Assembly: GCF_023276405.1 (NCBI RefSeq)
Contig: NZ_JALRMO010000001.1
Location: forward strand, 5,763,001 to 5,827,000
Direction of reading: 5' to 3'
Source: Paenibacillus hamazuiensis
Lineage (GTDB): Bacteria > Bacillota > Bacilli > Paenibacillales > NBRC-103111
Length of the DNA: 64,000 bases
This document shows positions 41,391-51,350 of this stretch, one piece after another. The first letter of the stretch is position 1, and the number at the start of each line of letters is the position of its first letter. The notes beneath the pieces are model-generated. The model worked only from the letters and a program-made list of their open reading frames with translations. It did no database searches and was not told the origin of the DNA. The translations under genes were made by a program, and so were the position numbers.

Positions 41391-41816
41391 ATGATGTTGT
41401 ATTCAATGACATATGTAGTGGAAAATTTAAATGTATCTGCAAAGACACTTCGATTTTATGAAGAGCAAGGGATATTACCCAATATATCTCGTGACGAAAA
41501 AGGCCGTAGAGTTTATAACGAACAACAACTGGACTGGATTTCTTTTATTCGTTGTCTCAAAGAAACAGGAATGCCTCTTTCAAAAATAAAGGATTACAAG
41601 GAACTTTTTGAATTGGGAAATTCCACCTTTTTGCAGAGGGAAGAGATGTTGAGGCAGCATAAATTGGAAGTGCAGAAGAAAATTGAAGAAAGTTTAAAAA
41701 ACTTGGAAGAAATAAACTATAAAATAGCCATGTATGAACTTCAGAAAGATGAGGTTATGAAAAACCCCAACTATAAATTTAAATGTCACGGTCTGGAGAT
41801 GAAGATAGTGGATTAA
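41391..41816 (+). CDS. MerR-family transcriptional regulator (AdhR-like)
   Basis: 141 residues. The winged HTH (VVENLNVSAKTLRFYEEQGI, then GRRVYNEQQLDWISFIRCLK and GMPLSKIKDYKELF) is followed by a dimerisation coiled coil. Aligning YSMTYVVENLNVSAKTLRFY with other MerR proteins supports a start at 41391 or 41394, with GGTGGGA upstream. A cysteine follows in FIRCLKETG, at the position used for electrophile sensing by AdhR/NmlR-type regulators, and another near the C-terminus (KFKCHG). It probably controls the divergent flavin oxidoreductase. Confidence 0.85.
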   Translation: MMLYSMTYVVENLNVSAKTLRFYEEQGILPNISRDEKGRRVYNEQQLDWISFIRCLKETGMPLSKIKDYKELFELGNSTFLQREEMLRQHKLEVQKKIEESLKNLEEINYKIAMYELQKDEVMKNPNYKFKCHGLEMKIVD

Positions 41817-41867
41817 TGAAATGTACTTACGCTAACGGGTACTATAGTTTAATGCTCAGTGAAAAAG

Positions 41868-41901
41868 AAGCCCGACCCTGGATATATGCCGGGTCGGGCT
41901 T
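41868..41901. terminator. Bidirectional terminator
   Basis: AAGCCCGACCC pairs with GGGTCGGGCTT, an 11-bp perfect stem between convergent genes. Confidence 0.85.
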
Positions 41902-41917
41902 TAAGCATTTGCAGCTG

Positions 41918-42472
41918 TTACACGGACAATTCGGTCTTATACTTGCCGCCGGAGTCGGTTTTCCCGTTTCTCCACACCGGATAACCGAGCCCTATATAGG
42001 CAAGCCCCCACAAGGCGGTCAGCCACGGACTGAGCACCGGAACAAATCCCAATATCGGCCAGATCAGCAGCAGCACCGCCGCCCAGCGCGGCAGTTGTCC
42101 GGCTCGAAACGTAACGATCGCAAACAGCACAAGACCGCCTAACATGATCGCGTTATTCGCCATCGGGACGAACATAACGTCCGGGGACGGTTCGGCTTTC
42201 AGCATCGTGCTCCAAACAAGGCAGCCGGTTATCATGTTGCCGAGCGAAAGCAGCAAACCGCCGATGAGGCCGAGCACTCCGGTGCGGGCCGCCTGATACA
42301 TATAAAGGCCAAGCGATCCGATCGCCATCAAATAACAGGCGACAAGCCCCGCCCAAAGCTCCGGCATGCTGTCGCTTCCCCATATGAGCGCACATGGGGT
42401 CATCAGCATTCTTGCCGCGCCGCTCACGACGGCGATCAACCCTAAGCCGGAAACGATTTTCTCCATGGTCAT
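41918..42472 (-). CDS. Polytopic membrane protein, unknown function
   Basis: 184 residues with five or six hydrophobic segments (for example VSGLGLIAVVSGAARML, LWAGLVACYLMAIGSLGLYMY, VLGLIGGLLLSLGNMITGCLVW, WAAVLLLIWPILGFVPVL). GGAGGA lies six bases before the ATG. No transport or enzyme motif is recognised. It lies downstream of the giant SLH gene on the same strand but with its own ribosome site. Confidence 0.65.
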   Translation of the reverse strand: MTMEKIVSGLGLIAVVSGAARMLMTPCALIWGSDSMPELWAGLVACYLMAIGSLGLYMYQAARTGVLGLIGGLLLSLGNMITGCLVWSTMLKAEPSPDVMFVPMANNAIMLGGLVLFAIVTFRAGQLPRWAAVLLLIWPILGFVPVLSPWLTALWGLAYIGLGYPVWRNGKTDSGGKYKTELSV

Positions 42473-42565
42473 CGAGCATCCTCCTATTTGTCCGGTTAAC
42501 GGCGGGTCGTTCCCGCTGCGCTTCGCGAAAGCCGTGGCTCTCCCGCCCGCCGCAACCTGTACGTG

Positions 42566-45500
42566 TTACTGTCCGATCAAGCCAAGCTTGCTCATCGCCC
42601 GCAAAATCAGGACGGCGCCCTGAGCGCGCGATGCGGCTTCCCGCGGGGCGAATGCGCCTCCGCCGACGCCGTCCACGAGCTGCTCGCTGCGGGCCAGCTC
42701 GACATAGGCGAGCGCCCACTTCGCGATGTCGCCGCCGTCCGTGAAGCTTGCCGCGCCGCCCCCGGCCGCTTCCAGCTGTTTGGCCTGCGGCTCGAGGCCG
42801 AGCAGGCGCACGACGAGCACGGCCAGCTCTTCCCGCGTCAGCGGATCATCGGGGCGGAAGGAGCCGTCTTCGCCGCCCTGAACAAGCCCCTTCTTCTTGG
42901 CTTCGGCGATATAAGGGAAGTGCCAGGAGCCGGCCGGCACGTCGCGGAACGGCGCCGTCTCCGTGGATCCGCCCGGAGCGGCGAAGATCCGTCCCGTGTC
43001 CGCCGTCATCTGAACGAGCAGCTTCGTAAACTGCGCTCTCGTGATCGACAGGTCCGGTTGGAACTCCGTATCCGTCATACCGTCCACGATATGGCGGGAG
43101 ATCAGCACCTCCATATCCCGCTTCGACCAATGCCCGTTCAAGTCGGCAAAAATCCGGCTATAATCCAAGACCGCATAGTTACCAAGCTCGTGGATCGCCG
43201 CCGCGATCGTCCCTGTCTTCGAATCGAACACGCCGCCCGCATAATGCCATTTCGCCGGATCCGCTTCATCCTGCCGGTATATGCCGAGCTTGCGCGCGTC
43301 GAAATCGCGGTGTTTGTCGGCATCGTATTTCAGCGTAAGCTTCATCGGCCGGACGAGGGCCATGCTTCCGGAATCCGGGTTCAGCCGGAACACGCTGCTG
43401 TACCGGCGATACCCGTCCGGCACCGCCGCCCCATCCTCGCCGATCTCCGAAGCGACCAGCTTCCGGCCGCTCTCAAACGTGCCTGCGGCAATGTCCAGCG
43501 CGATGCGGCCATCGAATCCGCTCCACGTCTTCGCCTCCGCGGAAACGTCTACGGTTTCCGAGCCGCTGCCGCTGCCGTTGCCGCCCGGGTCTGCCGGCTG
43601 AGCCGGTACGCTGCTTCCCCCGCCGCCTCCGGACGGGCGACGGTTATCTTCGAGCGTCCCCGCACTGACCGTTACGCCGGAGGCTTGATTGCCGCCTTCG
43701 TCTTCCGCCGCCAGCCTGACCTCGTACTCGGTTTTCTCGGCAAGCCCTGTGATGTCGTACCTCTGTACGCCTTTGGCGACGGCAGTCGCACTGCCGAACG
43801 GTTCATCCGTGCCCGATCTTCTCCAAGAAACGAGAATTTGCTTCAAATCCGCATCAGCCGGATCGGTCCAACTGACCGCTATCGATCGCTTCGCTCCCCG
43901 GGCGGCGGGCGAAATCACATTGCCCGGCGCGGTTGTATCTAATGTCCGCGCGCTGACCGTTACGCCGGAGGCTTGATTGCCGCCGTCGTCTTCCGCCACC
44001 AGCTTGATCTCGTATTCCGCTTTCTCGGCAAGCCCTGCGATGTCGTACCTCTGTACGCCTTTGGCGACGGCAACCGCACTGCCGAACGGTTCATCCGTGC
44101 CCGATCTTCTCCAAGAAACGAGAATATGCTTCAAATCCGCATCAGCCGGATCGGTCCAACTGACCGCTATCGATCGCTTCGCTCCCCGGGCGGTGGGCGA
44201 AATCACATTGCCCGGCGCGGTTGTATCCGGCGTATCGGACGTGCGTCCCGAAATCTCAACGGCGTCCGATTCGTTCCAATGCGTATCCGCCGCCGTCAAT
44301 CGAATCGTATAGCCGGTATTCGGGGCCAAATTTTCCAGCCGGAGCGACTGCACCCCTTTATCCACATATTCCGGCACATGATATCGGGCCTCTCCTTCCG
44401 CCTTCCATGAAACAAGTACCTTGCGCAAATCGGAATCCGCCGGATCGGTCCATGTAACCATCAATGCCTGCCGCTCGGCGGCCGCAGCCGCCCCGGTCAC
44501 TTTGCCCGGAGCCGTCGTGTCCATGTCGAGCGCCTCTTCCTGCAGCGTTTCGGCCGACGCGTCAACCCCTGCCGATTCCACACCGTTGTGTCCGACGGTA
44601 ACGAGCTTCACATCGTATACCGTACTGTGCGCGAGCCCTTCCAATACGGCGAACGTTTGATCGGCGGCCACTTCCTTGAACTGAGCCGGACCGCCGGACT
44701 TGGGCTGCCAATAGAGCTTATACCCTTTGGGGTCGGCGCCTTCCACCCGCTTCCACTCCAGCGCAATCATCCGTTTGCCGCCCGCCGCCTGCAATTCGGC
44801 GGCTGCATCGGCCGGTGCTGCATTCGCCGCCTTTACGACGACGCCGGCCGCCACGTGGTCCTCTTCCATCGCTACGCGAGCGTAGCTGAGCACTTGCGCT
44901 CCCACCTTGACCGTGTAGGATTCGCCTTGCTTGAACTTGTCTTCACCAGGGTCCGGAACAAACCGGAACCGGTTGGCGACCGTCTGTCCTTGATCGTCCG
45001 TTGCGGGAGCGACCGGCTCCACCGTGCCTGCGAGCTTATCGCCCTCCGCCGTTTCCACGGCAATCGAAGAGTCGGTGACCGCTCCATCCAGCATGTATTT
45101 GGTAAAAGCGACCCGTACCCCGTCCCCGTACACGGCGTCGATTACCGCTACTTTCGGCGCCTGGCGCGACACCATCGGGACGTTCACGTCAAAATGCGGC
45201 GGCAGCACGGTCAGCTCCGCGCTTTCCGCAGGCAAGTAGCCTTCCTTCTCGTATAACACCTTCCATTTGCCCTCCGGAACGTCCCAGCCGTACCGCCCCT
45301 GGCGGTCGGTGGTCAGCGGGTTTTGCTGGCCGAACCACTCCGCATCCCATACTCGCCATTCGCCGGTGGCCGTATCCTGCTGCAGCAGCGTGGCCGTTAC
45401 GCCTTCCACGCGGTTCCCGGGCACAGCTTCATACACGTAGCCGCTCGGGTCCCAGATCCACGTCGGATCGGCGACCTTATCGTCGTCTTTCCGGCGTTTC

Positions 45501-48500
45501 TTTTTGTTTTCGTCGTCATCGTCATCTTTCTTTTTGCAGCGATCGATGGCGCCCGCGGCGGCCATGTCGTCGCGCCACTTTTTGTCCTTCTCGAATTCTT
45601 CCTTCAGCAGCTTCAGATTTTCCTGCCAGCTGTCCTTGGCGAGATTGCCGATTTTATTTGCAGCAGCAGTGAGTGCAAAGGCTCCGATCGGTGGGAGCGC
45701 CAGCGTCAGCGTGCCCGCGACAAGCCCGACTCCGGTCAGTACGCTTTTCGCGACCAAATCTCTCGCGGCTTGCTCATACAGCTGATCCGTAGCCTGAATG
45801 TAATGATTCACGGTGGGGACATGGCACTCGCTGTTAATGACGTAATCCTGGAATGCGATCAAGTCGTCCGCATATTTGGCGAGATCCAGGCTATCCGTCA
45901 CATAGGTGCGCAGCTTGTTCAGCGTGCCGAGAACCTTGCCGGCATTCTTAACGGGCTCCGGAATCGCCGGAACCCCGAGGCCCCGAGCCGACGCGGCGAG
46001 CTTCTGCACTCCCGTCCCCTGCCCGTCGTCCGGGAACAGAAACTCCAGCTCGTTCAATATATAATTCTCCGGCGCGGCCGCCGTGCCCACCAGCCCGGAA
46101 AGTTCCTTAAGCTGCTGCGGATCGAGCAGGGAAGCCGGCACCGCCGCACTCATCGTCATCGTTCCGGCCGCCTCGTCGATTTTCATTGCATAACCCGAAG
46201 GCTTGTCGACCGGCTTCATACGCCAGCGGACGTAAAGCACGAGCGGCTGCCCTTCCACTTCAAAAGTCGCCTTCACCGGCTTGGAGAGGTAAAAGCCGTC
46301 GCCCGCAGCCTCAGTCAAAGTCCGCCATTGCGGCGGAGCCTCGCCTTCCTCTACGATTTCGTATTTCGCCTTGCGCCAAAAATCCGATAAAGCGTTTTGC
46401 GCGGCTTCCCAATCCTTCGGCGCCGGCGCCGGTCTCGGCTCATATTCCTTCGGCTTGATATCGTAGGAAACATAGACGCCGGTGCCCATATACATGGACG
46501 CCACTTCCGTCGCCTCGTATTTCTTGGACGTGCTGTTCCAGCGGACCGGAATATCCGTCTCCCCTACGGTGATTCTGACGCCCGACACTCTTTCCGGCGC
46601 ATTGAACTGAGCCTCAAAATGCATCGGCATCCCCGGGACGACCACATACGGGAACCGTGCGACGCCTTGCGCCGGATCGAAGCTGACGCTGCGTCCGTCG
46701 GATTGGCGCATCGTAAACTTGGTGATCACGACATGGTTCGGATCGACCGAGGCGATGACCGGCTGCGACTGCGCGAAGCCCGCGGTCGTCTCCGCCTTGG
46801 CCGTCAGCCGATAACGCGCGGCTTCGTTCCATACCGTATCCGGCGCTTTCTCCGGCAGCGTCACCTGGGTGTACCAGAGCCCCCCGGCTGTCGCCACCGC
46901 ATAGCCGACAATCGCTTCATCCGCATACACGGTCACTTTCTGCCCGGCCGGAGCGCGCCCGCTGACCCGGATCGTCCGGTTCAGGGAAAGCTCCGGCGCT
47001 TCCAACGACACCTCGCCGACGCGGACAAAAGCGGCGCCAAGCAATTCCTCTTTCTGGCTGTCCGCCCCTGCCGGCGTGTAGCGGATCGTCACGTTCATTT
47101 GCACGTCGGAGGAGACCGCGCTTCCCATTTTTAAGCGAAAGCTGAACGCACCGTCTTTTCCACTGGCAATTTGGCCTATCGGAACTATCGCTTTTCCATC
47201 CTGGATTACCGGCGTCGCGCTCACTCCGTTCATCATGACGCTGCCCTCCGGAAGCGAAGTGCCGGCCGGAATCGGGATGACGAGCGAAGCATCGCTCACG
47301 GCCGCCGCACCTGACGCCAGCTTATAGCTGCCCCGCACCGTCACCGTATCGCCGGCCATGGCGGTCAGCTCTCCGCTGTTGATGCCGTTCCCCGGTTTCC
47401 CTTGGAACAAGGAGTTCGCGCGGGACACTGTAATCGGCTCGAGACTTTTCAGCTCGCCGTCCGCTACGGTAACATCCCGCGAGCTCCACACGCCCGGTCC
47501 GTTAATAGTTACACTGTAAGTTCCGCTCCGTGGTACGGAGGTGGAGAAGCTGCCGTTTGCATCCAGGTTGGCATATCTGGAGAAATAGGAACCGGCGTTT
47601 CCTTTGCCATACACGGCGATCTGATAACCGGAAAAATTGGCGTCGCCGACAAGTTTGCCGCTGATTCTCGCTTTCTCCTCCAGCCGGATCTTCGCCGTAC
47701 CGCTCAGCTGCTCATCCAGAACGACTTCATCGCAATGATCGGTAAGGCCTGCCTCCCGCCCGGACATGCACACCTCAACCGTATCGCCGGCTTTGCCTAT
47801 AACCTCCATGCGGTTGCCGTTAATGGTGCTTGAATTTCCGTAAAAATGACCCGACGGAGATTTAGCTCGAAGCCCGTAATGCACCGCCGTTCTCCAGTCC
47901 GATACGTCCAGCGGCTGCCAATCGGCATCGACGCGCTTCAGCTCGGCATCGATCTTGATGAACCCGGTTTTGCTCGGATGTAAGATTAGGTTATTTTCAG
48001 CAACGTATCCCGAGTTCACTTCGATGGCGCGAGTATATTGGGACTTGGAAAAAGGCCGCTCCACCATCCGCGCGCTGACCAAATAGATCCCCGGATCGGC
48101 CTGTATTTCGTACATACCGGATTCATCCGCCACCGTGTCGAGCCAAACGCCCTTGCCCTGGCTGAACAGCTCGACTTTCGCCCCTTTCACCGGCGCACCC
48201 GCGGCATCCGTCACCTTGCCTTTGACAACACCCGCTGCCATCCTCTCCAGATGCACCGTCTTTTCGTTCGTCCCCGGCTGCAAAACGACCGTGTTTTCAA
48301 CAGGCACATAAGGGAGAAGGGCTCCCGCGCGAATTTTGACCGTTTCCCCGGCAAAATGCGTCCCCCACAGTGCGACTTTCCCGGAATTATCCGTTCTGCC
48401 GCTGAACAGCGGCCGGTTTTGACTGTCGTAAAAATCGACCTGCTGGTAAATAGCCGCCGATGAATCGTCGAGCAGAACGGCCTTGAGCTCTGCCCGCGGA

Positions 48501-51073
48501 CGAACCGAAACGGTAACGCCCGTCTCCTTGCCGCTGCTCACGGAAATGCTTCCTTGCTCCAGCAAGCTCCGGCCGGCCGAGTCGACCACGGTCAGCTTGT
48601 AGTCGGCCGCTTCGCCGACATTCACCGACGCTTCCAGCGACGGAGACAGCTTGCCGCTTGCGCCCAACTTCTTCTCCTCGCTCCACAGCAGCACAGAGGC
48701 CCCTGCCAGCGCATCCGGATATTCCGATTGCACGCTCACCTTCAGCCTCCCGGCCACCTTCACCGGGAAAGAGCCCACCTGCTTGAATACGGAAGGGTCG
48801 TTTTTCAGGCGGACTGAAATGGAGGAAATCTCCACCGCATCGGCAGGAATATCCGCTTCCCCCAGGAAGAGTCCCGGCGTACTCGCCGATTCGGTCATCT
48901 CCACCCTGAGCGGCTTCGACTCCGTACCGCTTCCTGCGGCAGCCTTGTATTCCCCTACCGCCTCCAACTGCTCCCCGGAACGGCTGTAAGCACGCACCGT
49001 GAAGCTGCCGCCCATAGCGGGCATACCGCCGTGAACCTGCGGGTTCATCGACCAACCCGGACGCAAGATTTTATCCTCCTGCTGCGGCGCGAAATCGCAT
49101 CTTTCCGCTGTTTCGAGGCAAGCGACATACACCGCACTTCTGCTTACGGTAAAAGCGACCTTGGCACCATCTCCGCTGATGCTCGTATCATACGTGCTGG
49201 CCGCACGGTTGCCGACCCGCTTGAACTCCTTATTCACCAGGTCGTACCGCACCGCTCCCCACTGTGAATCAAAGACCCCGGAAGGCCCGTTATTGCCGCT
49301 GCCCGGATCATAATTGTAATACTCCATACTGACATAGCGGCCGCTGCCGCTAAGGCGCGGATCCCTGAACCCGATATCGGCATTGCGCGGAAAGGAGATG
49401 ACCCCCTCGCTGCGTCCGGTTTGCCGGTCCATGAGATAAAGCCTCTTGTCTTCCGTCCCGTAAGACGATGTAAACACGACATACCTGCCGTCGACGGAAG
49501 GATACGGCCACCATACCATCCTTTCGGAATCGTCGTCGTCGGTCTTGGCCGGCACGTGTTCCAGCTTGTCGATCGACGTATCGTAGATAAACATGCGGAC
49601 CAGATCTCCGGACAGCCCCGGCACCAAATTGCCTGCATACGAAACGAACATTGCGTACCGCCCGTTGCCGGTCATCACGGATTGCAGGCTGGCGTCATCC
49701 CCCTGTACCCCTTCCGCCGATACGGATATCCGCTTCACCTGCCTGCTCATCCGGTTGTACAGAAACACATCGCTGTACTCATTATCGTCGCCGTCGACAA
49801 TATCGTCGGCCGCTGACGTAAACGCGATCCACTGCGCATCGTCGCTCATCGACACCGAAAACGCGAAACTGCCGAAATCTTTGGGCAGTCTGTCTTTGAC
49901 CTTGGTGACACGGTCGTATACCACAACATTATGGCGGCCGTCCTCGAAATTTTCCGAATAGGCAACATACCGTCCGTCCGGGCTTATGTCGATAAATTGA
50001 TCATCGTCAAGCCGGTACTGGACGTCCGGCATGTCGGCGATCCTTTCTGTTTTTCCGGACGGAATGTCGTATACGTATACGCCGTACGGACTTGCGTGCG
50101 GAGAAGCTTCATCCGGTACGTAAGCCACATAGGCAACGGCTTTTCCGTTTTCGCTGATTGTCGGCTGCCAATATGCATCCCCGTATTCCGCACCATCCGG
50201 CGTCTTGGCGACGAGCACCGCATTTTTATGGAACGTCGCAACTGTAACTGTCGACGCGGTGGACATATTTCCCAGCTTGTCGACCGCTCTTACGCTATAG
50301 GTATGTTTTTCCATCTCTCCGAGGTTGCCTTCAAAATAGTAACGTTCCTTCGTTTCCGCGACCTGCTGTTTGTTTTTTTCCACCACATAATGGTCGACGG
50401 TCGGATCTTCCCTATAGGAACCCGGAATATTCGGATCCGGGATCATAGGAGGGTCCCACTGCAGCTCGATCGCATCGTTTCCGATACCTTTCCAGTCGAT
50501 ATTGTACGGCTCGGCCGGCGGGGTCCGGTCTACCGCAAAGCGTACCGGTGCGGCTTCCTCGCTCAACTCCCCGTCCTTGTCGGCCGTTGCGGTAATCCGG
50601 TAATCCCCATCGTCCTGCGGGATCCGGACTGTTACCGTAAATTTTCCGGTGTCCGGCCCGTAAACCTCGGAGGCGACCGTTTGCCCCACCGCCTCATACC
50701 AACCGCCTGCCGGCGCGAGATAAACCGTAACCATGGCATTCAGCGCCGCCGTTCCGGCAACCTCCAGCGACGCCGAATTGGTCAGCTCCGGCAAAGGAAA
50801 CAATACCGGCGGCTCGGGCGTAGGCTGCAAATAAACCGCCTTCGTTACGCTTCTCGCCGCCGCGGGGGCAGCACTTTCGCGGGCGGCTTCGCCGTAGACA
50901 TTCCCGGATACGGCGGAAGCCAGTTCCCCGAGCTTCCCGGTTACAGTCCGCACGCTGCCGTCCCGGTTTATAGGCTGAATGCGTTCCTCCGATGAGGCAA
51001 ACGTCTGTCCCGCCGGAACGGCGAGCTCAAGCAGCAGAACGGCCGCCAGCAATAATGACAAAAATCGTTTCAT
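42566..51073 (-). CDS. Giant SLH-anchored surface protein (2835 aa)
   Basis: Signal peptide (FLSLLLAAVLLLELAVPAG, cut near TFA-SS). In order: Ig-like module (about 90-180), FN3 module (about 185-280), TolB/PD40-type beta-propeller (about 285-650, with QFIDISPDGRYVAYSENFE and WWPYPSVDGRYVVFTS), beta modules, a carboxypeptidase-regulatory-like fold (VVKGKVTDAAGAPVKGAKVE), further Ig-like modules, a helical insert with a hydrophobic stretch (AKSVLTGVGLVAGTLTLALP), a charged spacer (KKKDDDDDENKKKRRKDDDK), another carboxypeptidase-regulatory-like fold and about four FN3 modules, two of them almost identical. Three SLH modules end it (FADLNGHWSKRDMEVLISRH; FRPDDPLTREELAVLVVRLL; AFAPREAASRAQGAVLILRA). 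It should be wall-anchored through SLH. AGGGAAGG precedes ATG 51073. Confidence 0.88.
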   Translation of the reverse strand: MKRFLSLLLAAVLLLELAVPAGQTFASSEERIQPINRDGSVRTVTGKLGELASAVSGNVYGEAARESAAPAAARSVTKAVYLQPTPEPPVLFPLPELTNSASLEVAGTAALNAMVTVYLAPAGGWYEAVGQTVASEVYGPDTGKFTVTVRIPQDDGDYRITATADKDGELSEEAAPVRFAVDRTPPAEPYNIDWKGIGNDAIELQWDPPMIPDPNIPGSYREDPTVDHYVVEKNKQQVAETKERYYFEGNLGEMEKHTYSVRAVDKLGNMSTASTVTVATFHKNAVLVAKTPDGAEYGDAYWQPTISENGKAVAYVAYVPDEASPHASPYGVYVYDIPSGKTERIADMPDVQYRLDDDQFIDISPDGRYVAYSENFEDGRHNVVVYDRVTKVKDRLPKDFGSFAFSVSMSDDAQWIAFTSAADDIVDGDDNEYSDVFLYNRMSRQVKRISVSAEGVQGDDASLQSVMTGNGRYAMFVSYAGNLVPGLSGDLVRMFIYDTSIDKLEHVPAKTDDDDSERMVWWPYPSVDGRYVVFTSSYGTEDKRLYLMDRQTGRSEGVISFPRNADIGFRDPRLSGSGRYVSMEYYNYDPGSGNNGPSGVFDSQWGAVRYDLVNKEFKRVGNRAASTYDTSISGDGAKVAFTVSRSAVYVACLETAERCDFAPQQEDKILRPGWSMNPQVHGGMPAMGGSFTVRAYSRSGEQLEAVGEYKAAAGSGTESKPLRVEMTESASTPGLFLGEADIPADAVEISSISVRLKNDPSVFKQVGSFPVKVAGRLKVSVQSEYPDALAGASVLLWSEEKKLGASGKLSPSLEASVNVGEAADYKLTVVDSAGRSLLEQGSISVSSGKETGVTVSVRPRAELKAVLLDDSSAAIYQQVDFYDSQNRPLFSGRTDNSGKVALWGTHFAGETVKIRAGALLPYVPVENTVVLQPGTNEKTVHLERMAAGVVKGKVTDAAGAPVKGAKVELFSQGKGVWLDTVADESGMYEIQADPGIYLVSARMVERPFSKSQYTRAIEVNSGYVAENNLILHPSKTGFIKIDAELKRVDADWQPLDVSDWRTAVHYGLRAKSPSGHFYGNSSTINGNRMEVIGKAGDTVEVCMSGREAGLTDHCDEVVLDEQLSGTAKIRLEEKARISGKLVGDANFSGYQIAVYGKGNAGSYFSRYANLDANGSFSTSVPRSGTYSVTINGPGVWSSRDVTVADGELKSLEPITVSRANSLFQGKPGNGINSGELTAMAGDTVTVRGSYKLASGAAAVSDASLVIPIPAGTSLPEGSVMMNGVSATPVIQDGKAIVPIGQIASGKDGAFSFRLKMGSAVSSDVQMNVTIRYTPAGADSQKEELLGAAFVRVGEVSLEAPELSLNRTIRVSGRAPAGQKVTVYADEAIVGYAVATAGGLWYTQVTLPEKAPDTVWNEAARYRLTAKAETTAGFAQSQPVIASVDPNHVVITKFTMRQSDGRSVSFDPAQGVARFPYVVVPGMPMHFEAQFNAPERVSGVRITVGETDIPVRWNSTSKKYEATEVASMYMGTGVYVSYDIKPKEYEPRPAPAPKDWEAAQNALSDFWRKAKYEIVEEGEAPPQWRTLTEAAGDGFYLSKPVKATFEVEGQPLVLYVRWRMKPVDKPSGYAMKIDEAAGTMTMSAAVPASLLDPQQLKELSGLVGTAAAPENYILNELEFLFPDDGQGTGVQKLAASARGLGVPAIPEPVKNAGKVLGTLNKLRTYVTDSLDLAKYADDLIAFQDYVINSECHVPTVNHYIQATDQLYEQAARDLVAKSVLTGVGLVAGTLTLALPPIGAFALTAAANKIGNLAKDSWQENLKLLKEEFEKDKKWRDDMAAAGAIDRCKKKDDDDDENKKKRRKDDDKVADPTWIWDPSGYVYEAVPGNRVEGVTATLLQQDTATGEWRVWDAEWFGQQNPLTTDRQGRYGWDVPEGKWKVLYEKEGYLPAESAELTVLPPHFDVNVPMVSRQAPKVAVIDAVYGDGVRVAFTKYMLDGAVTDSSIAVETAEGDKLAGTVEPVAPATDDQGQTVANRFRFVPDPGEDKFKQGESYTVKVGAQVLSYARVAMEEDHVAAGVVVKAANAAPADAAAELQAAGGKRMIALEWKRVEGADPKGYKLYWQPKSGGPAQFKEVAADQTFAVLEGLAHSTVYDVKLVTVGHNGVESAGVDASAETLQEEALDMDTTAPGKVTGAAAAAERQALMVTWTDPADSDLRKVLVSWKAEGEARYHVPEYVDKGVQSLRLENLAPNTGYTIRLTAADTHWNESDAVEISGRTSDTPDTTAPGNVISPTARGAKRSIAVSWTDPADADLKHILVSWRRSGTDEPFGSAVAVAKGVQRYDIAGLAEKAEYEIKLVAEDDGGNQASGVTVSARTLDTTAPGNVISPAARGAKRSIAVSWTDPADADLKQILVSWRRSGTDEPFGSATAVAKGVQRYDITGLAEKTEYEVRLAAEDEGGNQASGVTVSAGTLEDNRRPSGGGGGSSVPAQPADPGGNGSGSGSETVDVSAEAKTWSGFDGRIALDIAAGTFESGRKLVASEIGEDGAAVPDGYRRYSSVFRLNPDSGSMALVRPMKLTLKYDADKHRDFDARKLGIYRQDEADPAKWHYAGGVFDSKTGTIAAAIHELGNYAVLDYSRIFADLNGHWSKRDMEVLISRHIVDGMTDTEFQPDLSITRAQFTKLLVQMTADTGRIFAAPGGSTETAPFRDVPAGSWHFPYIAEAKKKGLVQGGEDGSFRPDDPLTREELAVLVVRLLGLEPQAKQLEAAGGGAASFTDGGDIAKWALAYVELARSEQLVDGVGGGAFAPREAASRAQGAVLILRAMSKLGLIGQ
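43653..44228 (-). repeat. Tandem 288-bp duplication of an FN3 module
   Basis: Two almost identical 288-bp units (offset measured from CTGACCGTTACGCCGGAGGC at 43665 and 43953) encode FN3 modules beginning DTTAPGNVISP. The phase is exactly 96 codons, so the frame is kept. Confidence 0.85.
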
Positions 51074-51159
51074 AGCCTTCCCTCTTTTCCGCTTCAGGAG
51101 TTTCGCCATAACCGATATCTCCGGTCGGCTTTGACATTTTCGCTCTCCTGTTTTTGCTA

Positions 51160-51250
51160 AAATCCAAACCAGGTCTCATCCATTTTCCATTGTGCAGCAT
51201 CATCCAACCAGATGATTCGCTCCTATTTTCGACAAGGAGCCGTCACGATC
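51160..51250 (-). promoter_or_regulatory. Upstream block of giant SLH gene, copy 1
   Basis: On the plus strand CCAGATGATTCGCTCCTATT and TTTTCGACAAGGAGCCGTCA match positionally a block at 52555-52650 upstream of the next gene (CCAGATGAATCGTTCCTATT...). Shared control of the two surface-protein genes is likely. Confidence 0.5.
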
Positions 51251-51290
51251 TTGATTATTACCTGTCATTTTCCGGAGGCCGCGTCATAGA

Positions 51291-51332
51291 AAAAAACGGG
51301 ATGCCCCTGGCGAGAGGCACCCCCGTTTTTTT
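51291..51332. terminator. Terminator after stalk/carboxypeptidase-regulatory gene
   Basis: AAAAACGGG...CCCGTTTTTT with an inner GCC/GGC pairing; T-runs on both strands. Confidence 0.8.
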
Positions 51333-51350
51333 CGTTTATGACTTCACCCG

